Shown one piece after another: positions 1-7,347 of a DNA stretch of 9,752 nt. Numbering within the stretch: position 1 is the stretch's first letter; each line of letters opens with the position of its first letter. The DNA is from Treponema sp. (lineage in GTDB: Bacteria; Spirochaetota; Spirochaetia; Treponematales; Breznakiellaceae). The position numbers and the translations under genes were made by a program. The notes beneath the pieces are model-generated. The model searched no databases and was not told the origin of the DNA. It saw only the letters and a list, made by a program, of their open reading frames with translations. The stretch is from assembly GCA_009785545.1 (NCBI GenBank), contig WQWD01000072.1, forward strand, positions 1 to 9,752, read 5' to 3'.

Positions 1-561
1 ACATTTAACCCTGAAGTTGCGGCTCGAATACGCCTTCCTTCAAATCAGGCGAAAGGGCTTGAAAATCTGCGTATTCTTCGTGAAACAACAAACGCTATCA
101 TTCACGCCGACTTGATTGCCGGGTTGCCCGGCGAAGACCTCGAATCTTTTGGCAGAGGTTTTGATCTTTTGTGGCAAACGCTTTGGGAAGAAACCTCCTC
201 TGCAAAAATGCCTTTTTTACAAAAAGGGCGTATCGAAATTCAGGTTGGTATTTTAAAGCAGCTGCCGGGGACTCCAATCTCGCGCCACAATGAAAATTGG
301 GGAATGAGGTATAATCATCTGCCGCCTTATGAAATTGAAGAAACCTCCGTTTTATCTGCCGATGATTTACAGCGAATCAAAAATTTTGCCCGTTTTTGGG
401 AAATGATAACAAATCGTGGTCTTATGGAAATTTCTGGTGAAAGGCAGGTTTTTATCAAATTCATGGCTCTTTCTGATAAATTGTTTGCTTATTTTGGTCA
501 AAATTGGGGAATAGACAAAAATAAATTGATGGAATTTTTAAAAAATAATATACGTCTTTAA
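1..561 (+). CDS. B12-binding radical SAM protein, C-terminal part (DUF4080-like), 5' truncated
   Basis: The reading frame is open from base 1 to the TAA at 559-561, giving the last 186 residues of a protein that starts outside the window. The segment IIHADLIAGLPGEDLESFGR (about residues 34-53) matches the late beta-strand of the radical SAM barrel in B12-binding radical SAM enzymes, where D-L-I-A-G-L-P-G-E is typical. The following part (IQVGILKQLPGTPISRH, ENWGMRY, PPYEIEET, then LQRIKNFARFWEMITNRG) resembles the C-terminal DUF4080 region found after such barrels. The cobalamin domain and the CxxxCxxC iron-sulfur motif would lie upstream and are not visible. Members of the group are mostly uncharacterised; the substrate cannot be inferred. 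A TTG at 112 is only an internal codon, because homology continues before it. There is a 146-nt gap to the next gene, so co-transcription is doubtful. Confidence 0.8.
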   Translation, partial: TFNPEVAARIRLPSNQAKGLENLRILRETTNAIIHADLIAGLPGEDLESFGRGFDLLWQTLWEETSSAKMPFLQKGRIEIQVGILKQLPGTPISRHNENWGMRYNHLPPYEIEETSVLSADDLQRIKNFARFWEMITNRGLMEISGERQVFIKFMALSDKLFAYFGQNWGIDKNKLMEFLKNNIRL

Positions 562-580
562 AATTATATTATAATTTTCC

Positions 581-609
581 TTGTTTTTTGCACAACTTAG
601 TGATATATT
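581..609 (+). promoter_or_regulatory. candidate sigma70 promoter for the envelope cluster
   Basis: TTGTTT (581-586), a 17-nt spacer and TATATT (604-609) preceded by TG one base upstream (601-602) form an extended -10 promoter. Transcription would start near 616, just before the hairpin at 618-668. An overlapping alternative is TTGCAC (588-593), 17 nt, TATACA (611-616). The -35 matches are weak in both, and the region is AT-rich, so chance matches are possible. Confidence 0.4.
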
Positions 610-617
610 ATATACAG

Positions 618-668
618 AGGTTGTTTAAAAATTTTGATCCTATGGCTTGGATTAATTTTAAGCAACCT
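618..668 (+). repeat. long inverted repeat in the leader of the 937-aa lipoprotein gene
   Basis: AGGTTGTTTAAAA at 618-630 pairs with TTTTAAGCAACCT at 656-668 over 13 positions, one of them a G-U pair. An inner segment GATCC (636-640) pairs with GGATT (649-653), leaving TATGGCTT as the loop. The structure lies after the proposed promoter and 39 nt before the start codon. It could be a leader hairpin of the lipoprotein mRNA or the terminator of the upstream radical SAM gene; the short T-run after it (676-680) is displaced by several bases. Confidence 0.5.
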
Positions 669-707
669 TTATATGTTTTTAAATAAATAATTTTATGGAG
701 TGATAAA

Positions 708-3521
708 ATGTGTAAAAAGTTAGTTTTTTTAGTTTGCGGGATTGTTTTGTTTTTGGGGTTTTATGGGTGTACTCTCCCATCCTCAATCGAAATAACAGGA
801 ACCCCCGAAGTAAGTCTTCCGGTTGACAGAGGAGACTTAAGCGCTCTTCTTTCTGATGCTGTCCAAGACGCTTTGTCTGACAACGATTTAGATGTTACGG
901 TACTGCAATATACCGGGAACATGGTAAACGGCAGAGAAGTTAAAACATTTTTAATCCAGTACAATGTTTTTACAGATCAACTTGACTTCCTTAATGACTT
1001 AAGCGACGCTATGGATGATTTTGTTCTCGATTTTGATTTCAGCGGCATGAGCATCGAAATCGAATTAGGCGATTTATCCGGTCTTGGTGATTCTATCGAT
1101 CCGATTTATATCCAAATAGACTTTATGGAGATCCTTGAAGATGTTCTTGAAAACATCGATGAAGAGCTTGTCGATCAAAAAACTGCAATTGATATAGCTA
1201 TCGGTCTTCCATCTGATACCAGCCATTTCCCTCCCTCTCTTTTGGATTTGATTGAACTTGAAGTTGATGAAGAGTTCGAACTTGATGGTTTTGAAACAGT
1301 TACTTTTGCGGGCGGAAGTATCAGTATAGATGTTTGGTTATCAGACAGTGCCCAGGTTTATCTGCCTTATATGCAGCCTGCTTCGGTAGGGGCGGATGCT
1401 CGCATTATATTCACAGATGTTGTTATAACTGATTGTCTTGTTGCTTGCGGCGGCAATCCTCCATGCGGTAATTGCACTCGGATTTATGGAAATCTAGGAG
1501 CCCCCATTGTAGTAGAAGGAGTCGCTCGTACTACAGTTACATTTGAGCTTGACGGCGTAACGCTAAGAAACAAATTTCATTTCACTATGGGCGAATTTAT
1601 TGATGAAACCCCGCGTACACTAACCAGCGCACGGTTTGTTTCGTTTAACGTAGAACCAAATGAAATTGTCAATCCGTTAATTCGCGGAGTTACCGGATTT
1701 GAAATGGAAGATCCGATTGAATTGGAAATACCGGGAACAAGAATCCCGATTGATGTTGGAAGCAGCGGTTTTGTCCATGCGGAAATAGGAGGCGGACTTT
1801 TCGATATTGATATAAATATACTTCGGACACCGGTTACCGGCTCTTCTTTTTCATGGGTTGATGCGGATTTTGACATCAGCATATTTATTTCACAGGACTA
1901 TATCTTGGACAGCGATGCTCCTGACGGCATACGTTGGCATGGGTTAAGCTTTGGTCATCCCGGTAATATTTGGGAATTTGATCTTATTTCCGGCGCAACT
2001 GATAATTTAGCCAACAAAAGCATTAACACTTCTGATGTCATTATTCATGATACAAGTAATGTTGTAATATCTTCACCGGTTGTTTCAGGAAATCCCACAG
2101 GCATTTCGTTTTGGCTTGGCGAAGATGATGTAGAAGAAGGTAAATTAACTATTATAGTTACTCCAACTTTAAGGATTGACAGCTTAAATGTTATTCACGT
2201 TGATGCCGGCAATTTTATCCAGCTTCCCGAAATCCCTTCTGTTCAACTTGGGGATGCGGCGGATTTTCTTAAACAAATTCATTTTCCCGAAATCAGCGTT
2301 AGTGTCGAATTTGGTTATATAGATATCGAAGGTCTTGAAATAATGTTCAGTGTACCCGGCTTTATAAACGACAACCGGGATTTTGAGTCAATTGTGCCTT
2401 TTATCTCCAGTCAAACTGTATCCATCATTGATGAAAAAGATGTTACATTCCAAGTTCAGGATATTGATGGAACTGTCCTAAAAAGAGAAATCGATTTTGA
2501 ATTTGCCATAAAATTGAACGGAACAGAAATAAACGATAATACAAGAATAATTGCAATAACCAATTTTGATTTCAGCAGAGACTCTTTAAGATTTGAAGTA
2601 AAAGATGTTGATGTCACCTTTGATTGGTCTGAAATAGTAGTTAATTTGAATTCGGTGGATGATTTTAGCGGTTCTTTCCCGGAAACAAATCATGCCCCGA
2701 TAGATTTGTCTCAAATCACGGATATTATCAGCGGTTTTACTTTTAACGGCATACAAGCATATTTGTATGTTTCCGGTCCGGACAGATTTTTTAACCTTAG
2801 CCCGGGGATTGACCTGCAAGTGATCCTTGACGATGGAAATGGACCCAACATAGATCTGTTTGGCAATGAAGGGTTTGTGCTTACATCTTCTTCTCCGCTT
2901 AATCTTGATCCTGGTAGTACCGGAAAATTTTCCGGAAACTTGCCGTCAGGCGGAATCGCCATTGGGCTTGCTGATGTGTTAAACGCACATCCGTCAAATT
3001 TGCGTTTTGAATATGACTTAGACGGTTTGATTACAGTAACACCTTCAATGTTAGTGCGTGAAGAAGGCGAACTCGAAGAGCTTAATGTTGCCATTGTTAT
3101 GGTTTTACCGTTAAGCCTTACTGCCGGAGCAAATGCGGCACTTGTTTTTACGGATGAATTTAACGAAGGCGAGGATTTTTTAGACAGGTCATTGGATGAC
3201 GATTCTTCTCTGTTAGATGTAATAAACAGTTTAACTTTGAATGTTACTCTTACCGATGAAGTTTTTTCCGGCGGAACATTGTATATGAGAAGAGAGGGAG
3301 AAACAGCAGGTAATGAGCTTCTTCGCTTTGAATTAAGCGGAAGAACTATCAGCTTGCCCATTACAGGTGAGATGCTTGAAAGCATAAATAATATAAATCC
3401 ATTTATAATCGAAGAAATCGGCATTCGTTTTAACGAGGGCAGCAGAGTAGAAGTTCCAAATAATCTTGGGGCGGTTAGGATAGATTTTACCGTCGATTTC
3501 CGATACAGAATCGAATTATAA
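708..3521 (+). CDS. large acidic beta-rich lipoprotein, function unknown
   Basis: The 937-residue product starts at ATG 708, with GGAG at 697-700 seven bases upstream. Residues 1-21 are a lipoprotein signal peptide: lysines at 3-4, a hydrophobic core, then GFYGC with the predicted lipidated cysteine at 21. The mature protein should be anchored to a membrane and face the periplasm or the surface. It is rich in Asp and Glu and in alternating hydrophobic/polar strands (for example FDFDFSG, ISVSVEFGYIDIEGLEIMF), suggesting a long all-beta or multi-domain beta structure. I see no further membrane segment and no catalytic motif. Its only other cysteines in the mature part are C243, C247, C253 and C256. 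The next gene, a beta-barrel protein, starts 14 nt after the stop, so the two are probably co-translated and may act together. I do not recognise the family. An adhesin, a scaffold or a transport partner of the barrel are all possible. Confidence 0.85.
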   Translation: MCKKLVFLVCGIVLFLGFYGCTLPSSIEITGTPEVSLPVDRGDLSALLSDAVQDALSDNDLDVTVLQYTGNMVNGREVKTFLIQYNVFTDQLDFLNDLSDAMDDFVLDFDFSGMSIEIELGDLSGLGDSIDPIYIQIDFMEILEDVLENIDEELVDQKTAIDIAIGLPSDTSHFPPSLLDLIELEVDEEFELDGFETVTFAGGSISIDVWLSDSAQVYLPYMQPASVGADARIIFTDVVITDCLVACGGNPPCGNCTRIYGNLGAPIVVEGVARTTVTFELDGVTLRNKFHFTMGEFIDETPRTLTSARFVSFNVEPNEIVNPLIRGVTGFEMEDPIELEIPGTRIPIDVGSSGFVHAEIGGGLFDIDINILRTPVTGSSFSWVDADFDISIFISQDYILDSDAPDGIRWHGLSFGHPGNIWEFDLISGATDNLANKSINTSDVIIHDTSNVVISSPVVSGNPTGISFWLGEDDVEEGKLTIIVTPTLRIDSLNVIHVDAGNFIQLPEIPSVQLGDAADFLKQIHFPEISVSVEFGYIDIEGLEIMFSVPGFINDNRDFESIVPFISSQTVSIIDEKDVTFQVQDIDGTVLKREIDFEFAIKLNGTEINDNTRIIAITNFDFSRDSLRFEVKDVDVTFDWSEIVVNLNSVDDFSGSFPETNHAPIDLSQITDIISGFTFNGIQAYLYVSGPDRFFNLSPGIDLQVILDDGNGPNIDLFGNEGFVLTSSSPLNLDPGSTGKFSGNLPSGGIAIGLADVLNAHPSNLRFEYDLDGLITVTPSMLVREEGELEELNVAIVMVLPLSLTAGANAALVFTDEFNEGEDFLDRSLDDDSSLLDVINSLTLNVTLTDEVFSGGTLYMRREGETAGNELLRFELSGRTISLPITGEMLESINNINPFIIEEIGIRFNEGSRVEVPNNLGAVRIDFTVDFRYRIEL

Positions 3522-3535
3522 TGTGAGGTTGATAT

Positions 3536-4798
3536 ATGAAAAAAGTATTTTTTGTTTTAATTGCATTTTTAGTTGCGGCAAATCTTCAATCTCAGCCGTT
3601 TACAGTTCCCGCTGAAGAACAGTCGTGGTTGTCGAAAGACCGCACATTTGAAATGGGGCTTGCCAATGTAAATGTTGGGTTTGCCAATAACTTCCTTACT
3701 GCAAGTGAAATTTTCTCGGATGTTTTAGTTATTGATTTAGCTAATCTCAGCAGAGGTTTTAACTTTGCTTTTGACGCAAACATTCGTCCGCTCTTTTTTA
3801 ATTATAGTGCAGGAAGAGATCGCTGGGGTTTTGGATTAGACCTTGGTAACACAACAGTTTACGGAAACCTGGATGTATCGGGAAATTTATTGCACTTTAG
3901 GCAAACGAGCGGAGACCAATTTGGAATGGGAGCCGCAGTTTTTTCTGATATTGGAATTCCAATATTTTTCCATGTCGATAATGTAATGGACAGAAGGCTG
4001 AGAATTTCATTGCGCCCTGCATGGTTTGTTCCGATTTTTTATACAGTGCCGAGTATGAGGTATACTAACAGAGAAGTCTACAGAGACGGGCGGAACAGTA
4101 CGTTTGTCGAAATTGATTTTGGCGCTAGAATTCATGCCCCTATGTCTTTGCAGCCATTGTTTGGCGATGATCAAGGAGGGCAGGGGCTTTCATCTCAGGA
4201 TATAACTTCTGCTCTTGGATTTGACTTCAGCTTAGGTTTGGAGTTTCCGCTGATCAGTAATCTTGATGTTGGAGTTAATTTTACTAACATTCCTCTTAGC
4301 CGTGCCACATTGGCACACTATATGGAAATCAGAAATCAACTATTGATAGATTCATCAAATATGGATTTAACGTCGGTAATCAATGGTGACGGTTTTCCTG
4401 ATGACTTTTTCTCCTTTGAAAGTGATGAAGCGGTATTTGGACAAGACAGTTTAAGAATCGTAAGACCTTTTAAAATGGTGTTTTATGCCAATTACCGTCC
4501 CCTTGACAGGCAGATATTAACGATCGTTCCGTCACTTGGTTTTTCGGTGAACCCACTGTTTGTGCAGACTGTTTCACTTGAAGCCGGCGTAAGAGCTCAA
4601 GGCGATTTCGGTAACATATTCATGCCTGCTATCAGTATTGGGTATGAAGATCAGATGTGGAGAAACGGTTTTGATTTTGTTCTTAACCTTAGAGTAATTG
4701 AAATAGGTTTTGGTGTATCAATGCAATCCCAGCAATTTGTGAGAAGTTGGCAGGCTGCCGGTCTTCGTGCTAATTTGGGTATAAAAATGGGTTTTTAA
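3536..4798 (+). CDS. outer-membrane beta-barrel protein, paralogue 1
   Basis: A 420-residue protein with a Sec signal peptide (MKKVFFVLIAFLVAANLQSQ, cleavage near residue 19-20). The rest is strand-turn-strand sequence with many aromatic residues and Gly, and it ends in GIKMGF. A terminal Phe after alternating hydrophobic residues is the usual signal for insertion by the BAM machinery. The start is supported by GAGG at 3525-3528, seven bases before ATG, and by the 14-nt gap after the lipoprotein stop. The protein aligns along nearly its full length with the product of 5019-6248. Shared blocks include DRTFEMG, NNFL, GFGL, RPFKM (310-314), GNIF and YEDQMWRN (370-377). This marks a tandem duplication. 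It may belong to a DUF5723- or FadL-like group of spirochaete barrels, but I could not verify this. The cargo or ligand is unknown. Confidence 0.85.
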   Translation: MKKVFFVLIAFLVAANLQSQPFTVPAEEQSWLSKDRTFEMGLANVNVGFANNFLTASEIFSDVLVIDLANLSRGFNFAFDANIRPLFFNYSAGRDRWGFGLDLGNTTVYGNLDVSGNLLHFRQTSGDQFGMGAAVFSDIGIPIFFHVDNVMDRRLRISLRPAWFVPIFYTVPSMRYTNREVYRDGRNSTFVEIDFGARIHAPMSLQPLFGDDQGGQGLSSQDITSALGFDFSLGLEFPLISNLDVGVNFTNIPLSRATLAHYMEIRNQLLIDSSNMDLTSVINGDGFPDDFFSFESDEAVFGQDSLRIVRPFKMVFYANYRPLDRQILTIVPSLGFSVNPLFVQTVSLEAGVRAQGDFGNIFMPAISIGYEDQMWRNGFDFVLNLRVIEIGFGVSMQSQQFVRSWQAAGLRANLGIKMGF

Positions 4799-4841
4799 AA
4801 AAAGTAATGCTGAAAAATAATAATTGGTTGATTCGTGCGGA

Positions 4842-4889
4842 GGGGTTTAATACCCCGCCCTTCAGGGCGGTTAAAAGGGATTAAACCCT
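4842..4889. repeat. palindromic repeat with CCGCCC/GGGCGG core
   Basis: The outer arms GGGTTTAAT (4843-4851) and ATTAAACCC (4880-4888) are perfect reverse complements. Inside them CCGCCC (4855-4860) pairs with GGGCGG (4865-4870) around TTCA. The overlapping GGGG TTTAATA CCCC is a second possible fold. The element is much more GC-rich than its surroundings. From memory, similar GGGTTTAATACCCCGCCC-type palindromes occur as dispersed intergenic repeats in several bacteria; this copy alone does not prove a repeat family. It could also act as a terminator or mRNA-end stabiliser for the first barrel gene. Confidence 0.6.
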
Positions 4890-4910
4890 GACTGCAATTC
4901 CTTATTAGAA

Positions 4911-4951
4911 CAACAAGCCCTGTCGAACCGAAGGTTCGACGGGGTTTGTTG
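4911..4951. repeat. 19-bp near-perfect hairpin with GAA loop
   Basis: AACAAGCCCTGTCGAACC (4912-4929) pairs completely with GGTTCGACGGGGTTTGTT (4933-4950) if two G-U wobbles are allowed, and C4911-G4951 adds one more pair. The loop is GAA. Its central 15 nt, CGAACCGAAGGTTCG at 4924-4938, recurs exactly at 6270-6284 in another hairpin. There is no clean T-run on the plus strand. It probably ends or stabilises the first barrel transcript, or is a dispersed palindromic element. Confidence 0.65.
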
Positions 4952-4968
4952 ATTGAAAAAAAGTTTCA

Positions 4969-4994
4969 TTGTAAAATGTATAATCATTTTACAA
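4969..4994 (+). promoter_or_regulatory. 10-bp inverted repeat centred on a perfect TATAAT
   Basis: The arms TTGTAAAATG (4969-4978) and CATTTTACAA (4985-4994) are exact reverse complements. The six bases between them are TATAAT (4979-4984), a consensus -10 box, lying 35 nt before the start codon of the second barrel gene. No good -35 is found at 17 nt; TTGAAA at 4953-4958 would need a 20-nt spacer. The layout fits an operator whose bound repressor covers the -10 box, or an activator-dependent promoter. An mRNA hairpin is the alternative. Confidence 0.5.
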
Positions 4995-5008
4995 ATTTCA
5001 GAAGAAGC

Positions 5009-5012
5009 AGGA
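5009..5012 (+). promoter_or_regulatory. ribosome binding site that sets the start at 5019
   Basis: AGGA lies six bases before ATG 5019. The frame is open further upstream to a TTG at 4953, but the only GGGG suitable for that start sits inside the stem of the 4911-4951 hairpin. The upstream start would also place 22 extra residues ahead of an otherwise complete signal peptide. Confidence 0.6.
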
Positions 5013-5018
5013 TGCAGC

Positions 5019-6248
5019 ATGAGAAGATCGACTTTTTTAATTATTTTCTGTTTAATTATTCTGTCACATGGATATGCGTTTGAAGATTTTTCGTATGATG
5101 AATTTTACGAGGATCAACAGCCGTTTCGGATAAGAGACCGTGTTTTTGAAATTGGATTTTACGGCAGTGTCAATTTCTCTAATAATTTTTTGAGAGCCGG
5201 GCAGATTTTTACCGAAACACTTGTTTTGGATATTGATAATCTTGCAGATGGTTTTAGAATGAATTTGGGAGCGGGTATTTCGCCGTTTTTTTTCAACATT
5301 AACCGCGGCGCTTGGGGTTTTGGTTTATTTACTGACATCGACGCTGTGGGAGCAATCTCGCTTTCCGGGAATATGTTGTCACTCAGCCAGGCGATAAATG
5401 ACAGATCGGATGTCAGCGGAGCGGTTTTTGCTTCCGCAGGGGTTAGAACTTTTTTTCATGTTCAGAATTTCAAAGTGCGATTCAGCCCTGCAATGTTTTA
5501 CCCTGTTGTTTATATGCGTCCACGCAATGTTTCCTATACATTTAGCCATACAACTGACGGCAGGGTTATTTTAAATGCCGGTTATGATTTTCATATTTTT
5601 TCGGCTTTTCCACTGCATGGAACAATAAATCCTTTTAACATTACCGCAAACCCGGGTTTTGATTTAAGTTTTGGAATTGAATATCCTCTTTCTCAGGTGA
5701 TGAACTCAAACGGCAGAACGCTCTCTTTGGATTTTGATGTAGGATTGGATTTTATCAATGTTCCGATTGCTCCTTCCCAAATGACTGATTTTTTGCGCAT
5801 ACATGGAAGAGTCGGATCTCAGGAATCAGCGGATATTGGCGATATTCTTAATTCAATTGCAAATGCAGAATCAGAAACTACTCACGGAACCGGCAATTTA
5901 ATGGTCGAACGTCCGTTTAAGATGATCGTTTGGGCAAATTGGCGTCCCATTGAAGGGAATGATTTATTTACATTAACCCCTATGTTTGGATTTGCGATCA
6001 GCGCACTTTCTACAACGCCGGTATCACCAGAGATTGGGCTTAAAGCGCAGTTAAATTTAGGCAATATTTTTAACCCGTCATTTTCAATCAGTTACGAAGA
6101 TCATTTATGGAGAAACGCTCTTAATATAGGTTTAAATTTCAGGTTTGTTGAATTAAACATCGGAGCGCAGCTTCAGGGGATAACCTTGGCGGATAGCTGG
6201 AACACTTCAGGGCTTGGTGTTACTTTGGGGTTGAAATTTGGCTGGTAA
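5019..6248 (+). CDS. outer-membrane beta-barrel protein, paralogue 2
   Basis: A 409-residue protein with a signal peptide (MRRSTFLIIFCLIILSHGYA, cleavage after residue 20) followed by an acidic aromatic stretch (FEDFSYDEFYED) and beta-strand-like sequence. It ends in GLKFGW, a terminal-aromatic beta-signal. It is a clear paralogue of the 3536-4798 product. Matching blocks are DRVFEIG, SNNFLRAGQIF, WGFGL, FFHVQNF, RPFKM (298-302), GNIFNPSFSISYEDHLWRN (YED at 359) and the final SW...GL...LG.K.G. ATG 5019 is chosen over TTG 4953 because it has a proper ribosome binding site and gives a clean signal peptide. The gene lies 220 bp after its paralogue and may have its own promoter at 4979-4984. The hairpins upstream make independent control of the two copies plausible. 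Ligand and role are unknown. Confidence 0.83.
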   Translation: MRRSTFLIIFCLIILSHGYAFEDFSYDEFYEDQQPFRIRDRVFEIGFYGSVNFSNNFLRAGQIFTETLVLDIDNLADGFRMNLGAGISPFFFNINRGAWGFGLFTDIDAVGAISLSGNMLSLSQAINDRSDVSGAVFASAGVRTFFHVQNFKVRFSPAMFYPVVYMRPRNVSYTFSHTTDGRVILNAGYDFHIFSAFPLHGTINPFNITANPGFDLSFGIEYPLSQVMNSNGRTLSLDFDVGLDFINVPIAPSQMTDFLRIHGRVGSQESADIGDILNSIANAESETTHGTGNLMVERPFKMIVWANWRPIEGNDLFTLTPMFGFAISALSTTPVSPEIGLKAQLNLGNIFNPSFSISYEDHLWRNALNIGLNFRFVELNIGAQLQGITLADSWNTSGLGVTLGLKFGW

Positions 6249-6251
6249 ACT

Positions 6252-6299
6252 ATTGAGAGGCAACCAACCCGAACCGAAGGTTCGCAGTTGCCTCTCAAT
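6252..6299. terminator. long hairpin between convergent genes, likely bidirectional terminator
   Basis: ATTGAGAGGCAAC (6252-6264) and GTTGCCTCTCAAT (6287-6299) are a perfect 13-bp inverted repeat. After a small asymmetric internal loop, CGAACC (6270-6275) pairs with GGTTCG (6279-6284) around GAA. It begins four bases after the stop of the second barrel gene and ends just before the stop of the minus-strand kinase at 6304, the expected place for a two-way terminator. A T-run is lacking on both strands, so transcript-end protection is an alternative. Confidence 0.6.
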
Positions 6300-6303
6300 C
6301 CAA

Positions 6304-7341
6304 TCAACGTAAAATTTTTGCAAACTTATTAAGTTTTCTGCTTTTTATTTGAGTTCCCGGAACCGCCAGAATTTCACGGGCTACTTTGTTGCCAAGCACG
6401 GCGCACTCGGAAATTGATTTGTCACGTATCCACGCCGAAACAAAAGCGGCGCAAAAGGCATCTCCTGCGCCTGTGGCGTCTCTCGGAATGATGGCAAACG
6501 TTTCTTCGTGGTAAACATTTCCGCCTGCGAACACAAGTGCGCCGCGCCCTCCCAATTTGACAACAATAACAGGGAATAGCTCTCCGTCTGTAATTATTTT
6601 CAACATGGGGCTGACATCACGGAGTATTATTGCTTCTTTTTCCTTTTCCGTCAAATCAGCATATTCTTCACGGCTTTTTCTGATTGTGTTGTAAAAGGCA
6701 AGCGTTTCATCGGCATTCATAAAAATAAAAAGGGGAAAACTTCGGCTGTATGTCAGGATTTCTTCTGCTTTGTGTTTTACCTGAAAAACAGACGCCACAT
6801 CAAGAGCAACGGGAATTCTCCGCCGGCTTGCCAGTAACAAAATATGTTGTACCAGCGGGCGGCGGTCGAGAATGTATCCGTCAAGAACAACCATTTCGGA
6901 GCCGCTTATCAATTTTTCGCTGATGTGAATTTCGTTTAACTCCAACGCTGCGCCGGGGCTTGCGGCAAATCTTGTTTCGCCGTTTATGCTGCACACAAAA
7001 CATATCCCGGTTTTTTCATTTGTTTTCACAAGCAAAGTTGAGACGCCTGCTTTTGTCATTTCGTCTTTGAAAATATCAGCAAGGTTGTCCTGTCCGATAC
7101 TGCCCGAAAATACCGACTTCATTCCCAGCATGGCAGCAATTTTTGCGGCATTTGCTGCCCCTCCTCCGGAACTTTTTACTGCGTGCGCAAAATCAATCGA
7201 TGGTTCATGTAAAAGAGCTCCCGCCTGTTCCCGATCAATATGCTGAGCGGAATCAACAATGTTATATTTTAATGCGAGACTCTCATCAATATCAATAAAC
7301 ACATCGACAATAGGATTGCCAATGCAAAGTAATTCAGTCAA
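6304..7341 (-). CDS. PfkB/ribokinase-family carbohydrate (or nucleoside) kinase
   Basis: A 345-residue cytoplasmic kinase that transfers phosphate from ATP to a sugar or nucleoside hydroxyl. The family features are in order: GNPIVDV at 8-14, where the Asp normally contacts the substrate ribose; GGGAANAAKIAAMLG at 59-73 (PfkB signature 1); NADE at 209-212 (the N-x-x-E Mg/phosphate motif); KLGGRGAL at 262-269; and DATGAGDAF at 288-296 (signature 2) with catalytic base D294. Length is normal for the family. The N-terminal GN.IVD and the overall pattern lean towards the adenosine-kinase-like branch, but the substrate cannot be fixed from this. The start is TTG at 7341 with AGG six bases upstream (7348-7350). 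The gene begins 10 nt after the ackA stop and is surely in the same transcript. It ends at the hairpin 6252-6299. Confidence 0.9.
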   Translation of the reverse strand: MTELLCIGNPIVDVFIDIDESLALKYNIVDSAQHIDREQAGALLHEPSIDFAHAVKSSGGGAANAAKIAAMLGMKSVFSGSIGQDNLADIFKDEMTKAGVSTLLVKTNEKTGICFVCSINGETRFAASPGAALELNEIHISEKLISGSEMVVLDGYILDRRPLVQHILLLASRRRIPVALDVASVFQVKHKAEEILTYSRSFPLFIFMNADETLAFYNTIRKSREEYADLTEKEKEAIILRDVSPMLKIITDGELFPVIVVKLGGRGALVFAGGNVYHEETFAIIPRDATGAGDAFCAAFVSAWIRDKSISECAVLGNKVAREILAVPGTQIKSRKLNKFAKILR

Positions 7342-7347
7342 TTATAA

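Noticed and set aside
2711..3424. 237-residue open frame on the minus strand inside the giant lipoprotein gene
   Set aside because: Low-complexity Ser/Pro/Lys-rich product with no ribosome binding site. It is antisense to a convincing coding sequence and is typical of a shadow frame.
4842..4889. CRISPR-like or transposon terminal repeat reading of the GC-rich palindrome
   Set aside because: Only one unit is present, with no spacers, no target duplication and no transposase nearby. It is treated as a palindromic repeat.
4953..5018. Upstream TTG start adding 22 residues to the second barrel protein
   Set aside because: Its only possible ribosome binding site is buried in the 4911-4951 hairpin stem. 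The extension would precede a complete signal peptide and cover the TATAAT dyad.
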